Shown piece after piece: positions 41,501 through 52,078 of a DNA stretch of 64,000 bases. Every line of letters starts with the position of its first letter. The stretch's first letter is position 1. The notes beneath the pieces were generated by a model. That model saw only the letters and a program-made list of their open reading frames with translations, had not been told where the DNA came from and searched no databases. Made by a program: the position numbers and the translations under genes. The stretch comes from Picocystis sp. L7 (lineage: Eukaryota; Chlorophyta; Picocystophyceae; Picocystales; Picocystaceae). The stretch covers positions 248,001 to 312,000 of the forward strand of contig QXJR01000025.1 in NCBI GenBank assembly GCA_020975725.1, in the 5' to 3' direction.

Positions 41501-44500
41501 TATGCTGCTGGCAACATTTGCGTTCAGCACTTGTGAGAGGGACGTGATCCATGGCGGTTACTTGGCAATCACCTTCTGGTTTTTTAGAAGGAGGGAATCA
41601 CTAAGGCAGCAAAAAAACAGCTTGTACTGGTATCTCAGGGCCTACAACTTTTTCGTAATCTTTGTCGGTCTTGCTTATCAAGCACCTCACGGTTTGGTCA
41701 ACAGACTGTGGTTTGGTGAGGGAAGTGATTGCAACATGCAGCATATCCTTGGGCTATATGGAATGGCAGGGTTTGGGAGCTGCTTCAGGATATCTGCTCA
41801 GGGTATGTGGCCAGATTTCTGTATATTCACGCTTGCATCTCTGCAGGCCTGCCTTTTTTCCCTTCCAACCTATGTTGACGCCATGCAGTGCTTGCGAGAG
41901 GGCAGGATCGCGACTGCGGCAAAAATCAATGAAGCGAGGCAAGAGTGGAAGAGTAGGCAAGTTGCTGCTGCACTAGAACGGGTTTCAGCTGCAAGGACCC
42001 ATAGGATGCAGGTTCGCAAGTTAAAGGCTGGGGTGCGTAAGTTTTCTTCCACCCCTGGAGACGGCGAAGGAAGTGATTTCCAACTTGCAAGCCTCACAGC
42101 AGATCTTCCAAGTAGAAAACGGGCAGAAAAGAAAAGGAAGGTCCCATCCTTTCTCCTCCTGCCTTCCTCTGGGCATTCCATGGAGGCCCAAGCAGACGAC
42201 AGCCTCTCAGGTGAACAAACCGGTCCTCAGACCCTCGCCGAAAGCCCAAGCGCGCTGCGTCGCATCACTGGATGGGTTTCCAATGCAGCCAGGTCCCTTC
42301 TTCAGAACAGGCATGACAATGAGTCCCGGATTTGCAACTTTGTATTTGTGCTTGAGTATCTACACAGTTTTTCGATCATTTCTTTGCCGTTTTTACTCGC
42401 ATCGCTGGGCTATGCTGTGGTTGGAAGTCCCCGGACTAAATTTTGGGTGCTGATGCTGGTATACGCGGAAGTTCTACTGCTTGCTCAATACGCGTTTGGC
42501 ATTCCATGTACCCTGCGCTGTTTTGAATGTGAATCAGGAGGTCCAGATATGGCACTCACCACATGTCTATGCCGAAAGTTAGATTGGTTAGGTCTGCAAG
42601 ACCCACAAGGCGAAACATTTTTCCTTTCTGGCAACTGGTCACTTATGATTGTCTATTTGTCCATACTCTTTCACGAATACTCTCTTGCAAGGAGGGGCCA
42701 CGCTTTGCTTGATCCAGGAGCTGAGGACGAGTTTGCAGATGCAGGGGCAGAAAGGGGGGAAGGAGACACGGGAGTGGAAATTCTGGGTGGGCGAGAGGAA
42801 GGCGTGCAAGGATCGCATGCTATCATAGACATGAATGTTGGCTACTTGACTAAGATAGTGGTATTTATGAAGAGAATCATGAAACGTACGGAGTTGGACC
42901 CGTATTATGTGTACTTCTCTGCTACCATACCCGAAGCTTCTGGGTCGAGCAATGCACAATGCTTTCTCACCGAGTTTGACTCTTTCTTGACTGCACATGG
43001 CTACTCTAAAGAACAGAGATGCATTGAGTCCCTACTCCTGAGAGACCTGCAACAGGAAGGGACGACAAAGTTTTCTGCTTTGGTTGAGGTAATCCCAAGG
43101 CCTTCCTATTTTTACATGCAAGGTTGCAGCTTCTGTCCAGCCTTGGATTTTGCCAGTTCTCTCCAGAGTTTTGCTGTGGCAAGTTCTAACAGATCGCCAG
43201 TAGAGGCAAAAGGTGCATCAACAGGTCAGCTTTTGGTGGGTGAAGTTCAGCAAGTTTCTCGGCCAGCGAGCGATACCTATGCACTTTGTTTTCTGTTCGA
43301 CAGTATCTTTTTTGTATTTGTGACCATTACATACCAACGAGCAATGCACAACACGCAGTCACTTGTTCAAAGCGTGTACCAACAGCTCTTTCCTTACGAC
43401 TTTGTGTTTTCTTTGCTAGTGATTTTCTGCCTCATTGTTTTGGAGAGGGCTGCTTACGTGACTCGGTCTCACTTTTCTAAAACGCTGTTGCACTACTTCA
43501 ACCTGGCCCTGTTTACCACATTTTGTTTTGTTACTTACTGGGGGTGCGCTCCCTTTCAAAGGAAGTTCGTGGTGATAGCGTACGCTTTCAAATGTGCTTC
43601 CATGGCTTTCTCTGCCAGGCAACTCCACTGTGGTTACCCAAAGGTCACAGCCAATTACTTCTTCATGCATCGTGTTGATTACATGACCAGCTATGTGTTT
43701 ATGGTCTACTACTCAGTTCCGTTCATACATGAGCTTCGCTCCATTTTGGACTGGACATGCACAGAAACCTCCCTCAAGTTGATCGATTGGATGAAGTTAG
43801 AAGATATCCGCATGACATTGTTCAGTGTTAAAGCAGGGCTTCTTTCCCGTCGCAATCGCTGTGTGGGAGACAAGCAGCCCCTCTACATGAAGTTTTTCAG
43901 TGGGGCGGTCCTCTTTTTCATTGTCTGTTTGGTCATTTGGCTTCCATTGATGTTCTATTCTACAGGTAACCCAAGCCTCCTTCCGAACCCAGTTCAAGAC
44001 ATCAGCATCAATGCCACGTTGTTCTCAGATTCAGGGGAAGCCTTCAACCTCTTTCAAGGTGGAGCCCAGCATTCCATACAGTTTTGGGATGGTCTGCAAT
44101 ACAAAGACTCAGCATCTGGCAACACCACAACAAAGTTCCCCTTGGCACTAGCAGAGTATTTACCGGAGCAAGTGCAGGTGGCTTGCGTTGCGCCGGATGC
44201 AGACTTCTTGTGGCTTGCAAGCCCCCCTCTCGTGAAGGGTGTGCTCAATGCATCACACGGTAGTCTGTCCCTTCATTTAGGGTGGACTTTCACTAGACAG
44301 CGGCCTCCAGACAATCGACTTCTGAGCGTCTCCGTTGCCCATAACCTCTCTGTAGGAGACAAGGAAGACCTCCGCCAAATGTTGGAGGGCAACGCCTCTG
44401 TCTCAATGGAGCTACCGCAAATGTTCGGGGCTTTTTTGCATCTACCAGGGGAGGGAACAGTAGAGCTGGGATTTCTGCAGCAAAAACTGCCGTGGATGAT

Positions 44501-45014
44501 CAACTGCACACTTTCTCTTCTTAGAGAAGGATGGAAAGTGTGGTGGCGTATGCCCTGTTCTGTCGGGAACCCTCGTGAGCTCCCCACAGATCTTCCTAGA
44601 GATGCGAATTTGTCCATCAACGGATGTGCCGCAGATGCAGGACCCGTGGCCATCGTTGTCTCTGAGCGTGCACCAGCTGGTGCCTTGGGAGAAGCAGTCG
44701 GTCGTGTCGGAATCATTGGTTTGTATGCCACGTTTGTGCTGGCTGTGGGGAGGTTTTTGAGGCTGGCTGTCTCTGACTTGCAGAAACAAATCTTGTTTCA
44801 GGACTTACCAGACGTCAGTAGAATAGAGGCCTTGATCCAGGAGATTGATGCAGCCCGTGCAGCTGGCGATTCCGCGCTCGAAGAGGAACTTTACTGGACT
44901 ATTGTTCGAATTTATCGAACACCAGCATTATTGTATGAGCTGACCCTACCAACCCAATCGGATCGTAACATCCTCCCGTGGGCGCTCGGATCACCCAAAC
45001 TGAAGAGGGATTGA
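38595..45014 (+). CDS. Piezo-type mechanosensitive cation channel
   Basis: 2139 residues from the ATG at 38595; an in-frame ATG at 38520 would add 25 Arg-rich residues unlikely at a membrane-protein start. Piezo channels are trimers opened by membrane tension. The protein is built of many hydrophobic segments in repeated groups, as in the Piezo blade. The diagnostic motif PF-x2-E-x6-W is present as PFIHELRSILDW (1709-1720), followed by LEDIRMTLF, the outer helix FFSGAVLFFIVCLVIWLPLMFY, an extracellular cap-like region with several N-glycosylation sites, and an inner pore helix IIGLYATFVLAVGRFLRL. The C-terminus ALEEELYWTIVRIYRTPALLYE matches the conserved C-terminal domain (ELEEELY..LI.LYRSP). 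The whole gene is a single exon, unusual for a Piezo. Confidence 0.95.
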   Translation: MDWLALWWLVLPHPSPWRCAYVAAMMAMSLTREASRVLRIPVAAMALVQAMGDLACAWWAEPSQAKQEWENWVMGTASGWNITAGLDVMAAAVLVWNAWCDPSAPRREEDDHSIHPEDAQSEESMAACVTKMGSVVLVMLACTISSAEASWMLVITLVAGTGTLLYACTVGKCHGLAKVTLIVASGLVILRYAATAGEKVGFFPSSQEERIGLLPACPWERTLLLVGMPVSCFLSRKETVNYMHEGTTHLSAALENFVRKASTAWIMQASMSIAALCVSCWGMGKLLFGLHLICSILIALDMRSFPGTGIASSRPALVAASAVALMHSLTMCVAACVPVHVQWIGKHQLASKALRMLGLQTISTREDVLPVLVLGCLASMAGTVKASSHSLGQHQLVSVWRRNLSLVVLFCLGLFAATSTPGYNMKGWMYVAACMLCILLLCFRANLGSRSHSLTSSSDLSQPLLQEVSAFVGFENTGSAERQISSMTARPNDSSHFATLEAAQHARRQADVALAPLLFCSILHLLVQYAAPSSTSCGLWNPSDDEAWEWYHSLGFQVDELSKTVLLTTLLVPLSILLVHSLLNQALPARSSSFLASCGTGRGKQYIWKCLVACSGGMVALASFLDSIATKGLLGGLFLLLLGMRWIAPLSPYVARGPRILQGSAAFISLVGLYARQIPYLKGCLRKCLVALDCIGFPEVSPGWKEDVLNFGPHLFLIVALAFEAYALEWVQQYYRPPAGRNPPWAICTVFDHGDSNVSMVEQYPVPEDVTHTQLFHSEQRRQLHLQYRTIHANLKVRVNFFWELYGLGALKFCLLIGAMLIVNVISLIYLALLATLVLAGEQRASKFSLRLVLPVLGLVFAWQYVLYTRCYLHCDIDSLGRVALTGTDGFSKEWLAMTRPGAQYICVYFCAFAFCLHQCFVKLCCKRFGVRAPSFSSHGWMPLSYQWKERWTWLDRLRFMIFRHSVDLMLLATFAFSTCERDVIHGGYLAITFWFFRRRESLRQQKNSLYWYLRAYNFFVIFVGLAYQAPHGLVNRLWFGEGSDCNMQHILGLYGMAGFGSCFRISAQGMWPDFCIFTLASLQACLFSLPTYVDAMQCLREGRIATAAKINEARQEWKSRQVAAALERVSAARTHRMQVRKLKAGVRKFSSTPGDGEGSDFQLASLTADLPSRKRAEKKRKVPSFLLLPSSGHSMEAQADDSLSGEQTGPQTLAESPSALRRITGWVSNAARSLLQNRHDNESRICNFVFVLEYLHSFSIISLPFLLASLGYAVVGSPRTKFWVLMLVYAEVLLLAQYAFGIPCTLRCFECESGGPDMALTTCLCRKLDWLGLQDPQGETFFLSGNWSLMIVYLSILFHEYSLARRGHALLDPGAEDEFADAGAERGEGDTGVEILGGREEGVQGSHAIIDMNVGYLTKIVVFMKRIMKRTELDPYYVYFSATIPEASGSSNAQCFLTEFDSFLTAHGYSKEQRCIESLLLRDLQQEGTTKFSALVEVIPRPSYFYMQGCSFCPALDFASSLQSFAVASSNRSPVEAKGASTGQLLVGEVQQVSRPASDTYALCFLFDSIFFVFVTITYQRAMHNTQSLVQSVYQQLFPYDFVFSLLVIFCLIVLERAAYVTRSHFSKTLLHYFNLALFTTFCFVTYWGCAPFQRKFVVIAYAFKCASMAFSARQLHCGYPKVTANYFFMHRVDYMTSYVFMVYYSVPFIHELRSILDWTCTETSLKLIDWMKLEDIRMTLFSVKAGLLSRRNRCVGDKQPLYMKFFSGAVLFFIVCLVIWLPLMFYSTGNPSLLPNPVQDISINATLFSDSGEAFNLFQGGAQHSIQFWDGLQYKDSASGNTTTKFPLALAEYLPEQVQVACVAPDADFLWLASPPLVKGVLNASHGSLSLHLGWTFTRQRPPDNRLLSVSVAHNLSVGDKEDLRQMLEGNASVSMELPQMFGAFLHLPGEGTVELGFLQQKLPWMINCTLSLLREGWKVWWRMPCSVGNPRELPTDLPRDANLSINGCAADAGPVAIVVSERAPAGALGEAVGRVGIIGLYATFVLAVGRFLRLAVSDLQKQILFQDLPDVSRIEALIQEIDAARAAGDSALEEELYWTIVRIYRTPALLYELTLPTQSDRNILPWALGSPKLKRD

Positions 45015-45353
45015 ATTGTTCTGCCTGCTGGAAGGAACATCATGCCAGGAGTCAAAGAAATAAATGTGCACACCACCCTTTCTACCAGGGGTCATGACTT
45101 GCTAATGGGTGTTTGAGAATCAAAAACATTTTGTAGGAGTGCAAAGTCTCTGTTGAGCTTAATTAAAAACAATGCACACTACACTCAGCCATCCTAGAAA
45201 CCGATGTTTGCCTTAATACTCCTTCTGAGCTTCTCCTTTCAATCCATTGGGAAATATCTAGGATATTCAAATGCTAGAAATCCTAAAATGCAGAAATGCT
45301 GTGTTTCCACGAAAGGCTGCGTGTACTTTTTGTATGTGTACTACCTTGCATCC
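45015..45353. other. 3' flank of Piezo gene
   Basis: 339 bp, somewhat AT-richer than its surroundings. An AATAAA at 45058-45063, about 45 bp past the Piezo stop, is a plausible polyadenylation signal. No gene seen. Confidence 0.55.
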
Positions 45354-46440
45354 TAGGAAAAAGCATCATCGCTCCAAACTTTGGCAAACGACTCCACTAA
45401 CAGCAGCTTTGTCTGCAATGACATGTAGATATTTCCGCTTCCATTGTAGTTTCTGTCCAACTCCAAGCCACAGCGTTGGGATTTAAAGACGGCTCTTCGC
45501 TCCATGCCCCGCATGCGGCTTCGAGTCCAACCAGTCTTGATGTAGCTGTCGCAAACAATTTTGAGCTGGCGATGGGGGCATCCAGCTGTCCAGGCCAAGC
45601 GCTCTTTACATGCTTCATGGCGGAGTTGGAGCATGTCACTGGGGATTTTGCTGCTGAGAGGAGATCATTCCACTATCAGTGACACTTCAGAGCTCAGTAA
45701 AAAGGTGCTATCATGGTGGCTGCAAACAAAAAGCGCTAGTCTGCCAATGGGGAGCTTGATAAGTGATTCTGCTTTGAATTCAAGGAGCACGCACCTCCTG
45801 GACAGGTGTCTCTTGGTTTTCCAGTTCGCCTTGTTGAGTATGGCGGCAGCAAAGACGCCGCTCCATAGGTGATCATTCCGCTTTGCGAGCCTGCGCAAAT
45901 TGCTCTGACAGGTGTTTCCAGCCTCCAATTTTTCCACAGATCCCTTCATGGCTGTGCACAGTCTGAAAAGTATGGACACCTGGATCAAAGAACACGGACT
46001 TGAAGAGTGATTGCTCAAACATCAGAAGATGTGGATATGGCTACGGTTGGATGTCACGGCGGATTTCGGCGGGTAGAGGTACCAATGGTTGGGCTTTCTC
46101 TTCTTGAGGATGAATTTCCCATCCCACGAGCCATCCGCGTACTTGGAGACATCCTTCCTTTTGCTCCAAAGCTCCGAATTTGTTTTGTCTTCCAAGCCAC
46201 TTCCAAAAATCTTGGACTCCCTGGCATTTGTTGTTGTCAGGTTCGCCCAAAGGGATGGGGGGTCATTCTCCATGGCCTCCACCTGATGTTGAAATGCAAG
46301 ATCGGAGCCCTTTCGACTTTTGCAGCACAGGCTTTGCAAGCTTCGATAGCATTAGCAATGTCTTCCTGTTGGGTACCGTTGAGAACTTCCCTCAGCCGTT
46401 CCATGGTATTGTCAACTAGCAGCAACTTGTCACCCTGCAT
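45354..46440 (-). pseudogene. Decayed Fanzor (eukaryotic TnpB-related RuvC nuclease)
   Basis: Read on the minus strand, pieces typical of TnpB/Fanzor proteins follow in the right order but in different frames. First an N-terminal helix EDIANAIEACKACAAKV leading to HFNIRWR (compare the usual AVRD...AYK...FxxxFRSKK). Then DGKFILKKRKPNHWYLY / PLPAEIRRDIQP (compare GxYYLCVPLPLEIR). Then the RuvC-I motif [16 protein letters not shown] at about 46000-45960, and finally a RuvC-III/zinc-ribbon relic AVFKSQRCGLELDRNYNGSG at about 45490-45430, just before a stop at 45354. The zinc-ribbon cysteines are mostly gone and the RuvC-III Asp of DRDxN is Asn, so it should be inactive. At least two frame changes separate the parts. 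The 5' limit is uncertain and it may reach to about 46.9 kb. No terminal repeats were found. Confidence 0.75.
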
Positions 46441-48423
46441 TTCAACAGGCTATGCCAATCGATGGCAAATGAGCACGCTCATGTGTACCTCAGAGAACGT
46501 GCAAAAGGTATTCCACCCGCAGGCATTCCGACATGTCCTTAAAGCATGGTTGCCATCTCTTGCAGCAATGAGCGTTGAAGCGTATTGAGAGGACCAGTCC
46601 ACTTCGGCTGATTGTACTATGAAGCTGAAACCTTCCTGACTGTATGCACAGCAGAAATTGCGTGATTTACAGTAAACGATTCAACCAGATGCCAGCAGTG
46701 CTGATGTGGTAAAATAGACGACACGAATTTGGGAGGATTGCGGTTCATGAGCGTGTACTGTCTTCGTCTGCGTGCGCTTCAAACGCGCTTGCTATCGTCC
46801 ATTTCATCCATGGTAGGGACGAGCACGAAAGGCTGCATACTACGAGAGAAAATGCGAACTTCCTATGGTTTGACTTCTGCACGCCCCAGAAGCAGGACAG
46901 CCAAGCTTCATTACTGTCGAGCAAAATTTCTGGTGTTTGCTAGGATTCCAGATAGGCAAGCATTGAAAAAAAGATGTTGCTATCACGGGATACATTACGA
47001 ATGCAGGTGATGCGGGTGAGTTCTGGACTTTGGACCTCGCATAACGTAACAGACCTTTTGCATCTCCCAGGAACAAAACTGCACGTCGCGTGGAGGACGC
47101 GGATGTTTGCATAGCGCGTGTTCGTTCAGACTGAGCGCGCCGACCGCACGACAGCATGCATGCACGACCAATGGATCTTGTGACTCGGCGCGTGTTGAAC
47201 GTTGTCAAAGGGTGCCTGGCCTGGCTGGCATACCTGTCGCCATGGACGATGGGTCTATGCAGAGAAGAGCAATCATTTCATGCTCTCCATGTTGAGTTGT
47301 GCTTCCCTGTGCCAATCTATGCAAGTCCATTTCCCGGCCCTACCACGCGTGTGTCCTGGATGGCGTTCATCCCTTCCTTCACGGTTTCGGCTGCTTGCAG
47401 TCTCCGGTTGGACAGAAGCTTGTACTGGACATCTTTTGAGAGCTTGCCACGTTCGTCTGAGAGCAACTTCGTCTCGATCATTGTCGGCTGAGAGCGTTAC
47501 GGTTTCCGCAGACACGGACCGCTGGGACGGACTCTTCTTCTTCCACCGTTGCTTCACGTTCGAGGCCGTCCGCACCTTTGTGTTCTCGTAGGAAGCGAGG
47601 ATTGTGGGACACGTGGAGCGACATTCGAACGGTTTGATGGACACGACGTTCCGCAGCACCCTCGAAGACGGCGAGGATGCAGGCATCGTCTACTTCACAT
47701 CGGCATGGGCCTTCCCCTCTCGACCGTACACCACGTGGTACACAACGTCCGGACCGCGCCCCATGCGCCTCGACAACGTGTGTGCCGTTCCACCAGGCGT
47801 TCGTCCTGGTCCATTTCCTGGACACCATTGCATTGGCGACCCCGTCCCCATCCGCCCCTGCTCGACCGTCCGTACGGGAGGTTCCTGGGGCGTGGTGTCC
47901 ACATGGGGGGGGGAGATACGCAGGAGATACGGGATCCCCCCAGAACACGTGTCCTTCGCCCCGGTTCGTGAGGCATCGAGGGAGGGGCAATCTCATCCGA
48001 TACGTGTTAAGGGGGGGCGGACCAATCAGAAGCGAGCATGGGAAGACACAACGCGTCCCCGTCCTCTGCGGCAAAAGGCGCGGGAGAAGCGAAGGACCAG
48101 GGGGGAGTCCAGCCGAGACGTCGATCGGTGGCGCGTGGTGCTGAGGAATTCGTCGGGGCAAGGTGGTGGCGATCCTTGGGTCCTCTTTTCACCTGCTTTG
48201 TGATGTACAGGGAATGTTTCCTGGAAGCTCCTCTGCGACACCGAACCATGGGATGGGGTCCCTCCCTCTCCCCCGGTTGTCTACAACTACAATTGGCAAA
48301 ACAACCGTGTAGGATGCCAGGGAAGGAGATCAAGGTTGGAAACGTTCGTGGAATTGAGAGGGGGTTGCGCCACTTCCAGAATTGAAGAGCCACAAGCCAT
48401 CGTGCTGCGGTGCCGTGGTGGAC
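46441..48423. other. Intergenic region between Fanzor relic and first bZIP gene
   Basis: The left 500 bp may hold the unrecognisable 5' part of the Fanzor relic. From 47.5 to 48.4 kb GC content rises and several long overlapping open frames occur, none with family features. They look like compositional artefacts. This stretch probably contains the bZIP promoter. Confidence 0.5.
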
Positions 48424-49074
48424 ATGGCCAGGCCGCACAGTGTAGACCAGAGGCACGCCAGAAGGGTGGAAGAGCTGTGGCACGAACCCATGGAACCCAT
48501 ATCGCTGGGGATGGAACTGGAAGTGGCACTGTCCGACCTCTGCAGCCTGGAAAATTTGGAAAGGGCGGAAAGAGAACAAGCCAGGGCGAAAACACCTCCT
48601 GTGGAAAAAGGCTGCTGGTCCAACCAGTCCAGTGATAGAGAAAGCATGGATTCTGCAGGGATCGACCAGTCCAAGCCAAGCCTGCATGATCTGGTGATGT
48701 GGGCGCGAGGGAATCGTACCCCCCTTCCCCGAAAAGAAAGAGCAGAAAGATCTGGAAGGTCCAAGCACAAAGTGCCCAGGTTGAGCAAAGGCAAAGCGTG
48801 CACTGGACAGGAATTGGATTCCTTTGCCCGGCTGGAGGTAGTGGAGGATGCGAAAGTGCGTAAAAATAGGAAACGGCAGATTTGCAATCACCTGAATGCA
48901 AAGCAAGCGCGCGAACGCTACAAGGCAAGACTGGAAGAACTGCAGCAGTCCAACCAGGTCCTCACGGAGGTGAATAAAGTCCTAAGGCAAGTGGTGAAAA
49001 AGCTGCAGAAAAAGGTCTTTGCCGGCAAGCCGGTTTCGTTGGACGAGAGCCACCTTCTACACCCCTCAGAATAG
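48424..49074 (+). CDS. bZIP transcription factor 1 (divergent member of the cluster)
   Basis: 216 residues from the first in-frame ATG. Basic region at about 145-167: RKNRKRQICNHLNAKQARER, with the N-x7-R spacing (NHLNAKQAR) that contacts DNA in bZIP factors, although the usual NRxSA is NHLNA. A leucine zipper follows (LEELQQSNQVLTEVNKVLRQV) with heptad Leu/Val. The N-terminal 140 residues are acidic then Ser/Lys-rich and probably hold the activation or regulatory part. First of three bZIP genes in the same orientation within 6.3 kb. It is the most diverged and lacks the DPY...IQD-EERR lead-in shared by the other two. Confidence 0.85.
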   Translation: MARPHSVDQRHARRVEELWHEPMEPISLGMELEVALSDLCSLENLERAEREQARAKTPPVEKGCWSNQSSDRESMDSAGIDQSKPSLHDLVMWARGNRTPLPRKERAERSGRSKHKVPRLSKGKACTGQELDSFARLEVVEDAKVRKNRKRQICNHLNAKQARERYKARLEELQQSNQVLTEVNKVLRQVVKKLQKKVFAGKPVSLDESHLLHPSE

Positions 49075-51427
49075 GACGCTGATTGTACCCAATTGTTTGT
49101 CAACAAGTCGATGGTGATCACGGCTCGCGAGCCTGCAGCCGCCTTTCCATATCTCTTGTCAGTAACGAGCACGTGCTGCAGACGATAAGATGCATAGCCT
49201 CAACCCATGCATGAACAACTGTCCGTTGCGTCTAAAACGCTGATTGGCAAAGGGGGGTCCGGCGAAAGATTCGCTATGCTTGCATATCGATGTGACCAGG
49301 TACCGTCAAGGCATTAGCAATCAACATTCCAGGATTTCCCAATGTCTAATGTAGATGTTTGCACTTTGAAAATGCTCCAAAGGTACACGGTAGGCGCATT
49401 ACGTGACTACATTTTCGAAGATGATATCTTGTGCTTGTGTCCTCAGTTCAAGGCATTGTCCTGTTCTGGTATCTCAGAAAGTTTGTTCCCATAGTCTGGC
49501 AAAGTTTGCGCCGCCGCTGTGCGAGTGATGAAGGTGAACAGCTTCACGCGAGCAGATCTAAAGAAACCTGAGCGATTAGCGACTGTCTGTTTCATTGAAA
49601 CGATTGAACATCGAAACGCACATAACCATCGTTGAATCTTTTGCCCCTACCACTTTCTCCTACATATAGTAACCACTGATCGCTGTTAGCCTCTGGGTTT
49701 TTCTGTGGGTGTGGCGATTGCAACTATTGCTCGTGAGTACTGTAACGAGCGCGCGGCAGCCAGAGCCACAACCCCTGCATCCACCATGGGAAATAAAAAT
49801 GGACTACCACAGGCGGCGTTATTTGTAAGATCTACTCCAGTTGCAAGGAAATTTATCACTGTATGCACGTGATGAGCACAGCATGCGAGCCCATAGTGAA
49901 GACAAGCTATACAGACAAATCGTATTTCCAGCCAGCAAAGATTGAACTTTACACGGGTACAATTTCAGGGCTAAAGAATCAGCAGAGCAACGGCATTGGC
50001 AATCCATTCATTTACAGTATGCAAGAACATCGTCAGACGAGATGTAAATGTTGGTGTCTTCCAACTCACTTTTGATTCTACGAGTTGCAGATGAATAGCC
50101 CACTGCACTTTTACGTGCTTGAGGGCTGGTACAGAATGACAGAATACACGATGCTACATGGCCAGTGCACAACGCCAAAGCAAGATTGTAAGCTTGCCTA
50201 CCTTGCAAGGAAGGCACAGCCTCCTATTACTTCGAACCTTCATGCGAACAAAGCGATTGAGGAATCTACATCGTCAACAACTACAGCAGTACAGAGGACA
50301 CAGGAGTTGACGCTTTTGGACACAATCATATATTGTCTCAAAGTAACTTGATTTCAATGAGCGCGTGCAGCCACAGCTAGGACATCTTACCTGTGACTGT
50401 ACAAGAAGCCGGAGCCTGGTCTATCGTGCAACCAGACATCACACTTTTGCCCAGCAGACCATAGGAAAAAGCCACTGTAAATTTGGAATTCAGGCAGGTA
50501 AGCATATTATCATTGTGATGATGAATGAGAGCAGAACTCCCCCAAATCGACAATTTTTGCCCGCGTTTTGGACACGTCGAGAAAAAAGCAACCAAGCATT
50601 TGCCAATTGGTCTGATTAGCACAAGCAATCCTGCGTCGATCATGTTACCCTTTGCCATGAAAGTTTGCAGCAAATCTTGAACTTAGATGCGACAAAACGG
50701 AAGAGAAGAGCGCTTTGCCGCCGTTTCCAACCGCGGACGTCGGCAAGAGCACTTTCACTTGGTATGCACCTGCCCGATGCAGGTCTAGGGCGTGTTCACG
50801 AAGTTGTGTAGAAGTGCATGCCGTTGGGTGGTATCGCAATCCCCTCCACGTGTCACTAGCGTGTGCTATTGCACTCCGTTTCAAACCATCAATTTGAAAA
50901 CGAAGTCGGGCAAGGTCCTGCTCGTCGGCGTACGGTCCCCAGTCCCCATTCTTGCCTTCCCGAGTCCTATCGTCGGATCGCTCGAGACCCTCGCCCGAAG
51001 AGGATCCGGGGCGTGCCCATCGTCTAGTACACACGATGCGCTTCTGGACCTTCCTTCGCGCCCCGTGGACCGTCCGATCGGCGAGTCCCTCGGACGCATC
51101 GAAAGGACACGTACCCAGCATCTCCCTGCAAGACACGTGCACCGTACGATGCCACCACAGGGACACGTATCCTTCCGAGGGTGTCCTCGTCGGCAACCGA
51201 TTCTCACGTGCGCTTGCCCCGGGGGGCTTTCTGGTTCATGGCCCCCGGGAAGGACCACGTGTCTCGCAGAGGAGTGCCTTTACGCTCCCTCGTCCCGATC
51301 CTGGAGGAATGGGAGACAAGATGTGGGGCGAAGTAAAGATGCATTTCCCAGCACGCCACGTAGACTGAAAGATTGCACGTGCACGCTCGCGATCCAGCCG
51401 CGGCGCAGACGGCTTGTGCGCCCGGCC
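49075..51427. other. Intergenic region, no gene seen
   Basis: 2.35 kb between bZIP genes 1 and 2. The left 1.7 kb is relatively AT-rich with only short open frames. The right 600 bp is GC-rich with several ACGTG motifs and frames that stay open upstream of bZIP 2 but have no protein-like features. Confidence 0.55.
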
Positions 51428-52078
51428 ATGGAAGAGACCTGGGATGGAGCAGACTGCGAGCAGCTGTTCTTGAACCACTTGGAACCCGAGTTGTGCGAAG
51501 AAATCCTGGGAACAGCGGACCCGCACTTGGGACACCGGAACCATCCTACATGTGCACCAAGTCATGCTCCTGGAGACATGGGCCTGCAGACCAACCGAAG
51601 GGTGCCGACCACCCTCGTGAACGTACCTGCAAATGCAAGAAGAAGAAACGAACCATGGCTCTTGGAAGATAGCCACCAGTCCGACGCAACCACGGACGAA
51701 TTGCACGTTGCATTTGAGGTGCTGCGAGCGAATGGATACCTCCCTGCTACAGGAGAGAGATCTGCATCTGTGGAGGTGGAGTTTACAGGTCATCCGTCCG
51801 AAGAGGAGCGAAGAGCCATGCACAAGACACTGGGAGAGGAGGCCCCGACACTCCCCGAAGGCAACGAAGATCCCTACAAAAATCTACAAGATATTCAAGA
51901 TCCGGAAGAACGGCGTAAAGCCAAGCGATTGGCTCGCAACCGTTTGAGTGCGAAACGTGCGAGAGAACGTACCAAACTCAGACTGCATCAACCTGAGATT
52001 GAGAATAGGAAACTTGTTCATGAAAACAATAATCTCACACAGATGGTGACCTACCTCTTTGCAAGATTAAAAACGTAG
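51428..52078 (+). CDS. bZIP transcription factor 2
   Basis: 216 residues from the first in-frame ATG (MEETWDGADCEQ). The basic region at about 161-183 reads ERRKAKRLARNRLSAKRARE, an exact bZIP signature (NRLSAKRAR). It is preceded by NEDPYKNLQDIQDPEERR, nearly the same lead-in as in bZIP 3, which marks the two as close paralogs. The zipper is short and imperfect: LRLHQPEIENRKLVHENNNL contains a proline that should disturb the first heptad. The acidic N-terminal half has no recognised domain. The frame is open for 636 bp upstream of this ATG but without protein-like features. Confidence 0.88.
   Translation: MEETWDGADCEQLFLNHLEPELCEEILGTADPHLGHRNHPTCAPSHAPGDMGLQTNRRVPTTLVNVPANARRRNEPWLLEDSHQSDATTDELHVAFEVLRANGYLPATGERSASVEVEFTGHPSEEERRAMHKTLGEEAPTLPEGNEDPYKNLQDIQDPEERRKAKRLARNRLSAKRARERTKLRLHQPEIENRKLVHENNNLTQMVTYLFARLKT

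Noticed and set aside
47478-48203. Several overlapping frames of 130-230 codons before bZIP 1
   Set aside because: They overlap on both strands, differ in composition from real genes nearby and show no motif. Typical shadows of GC-rich DNA.
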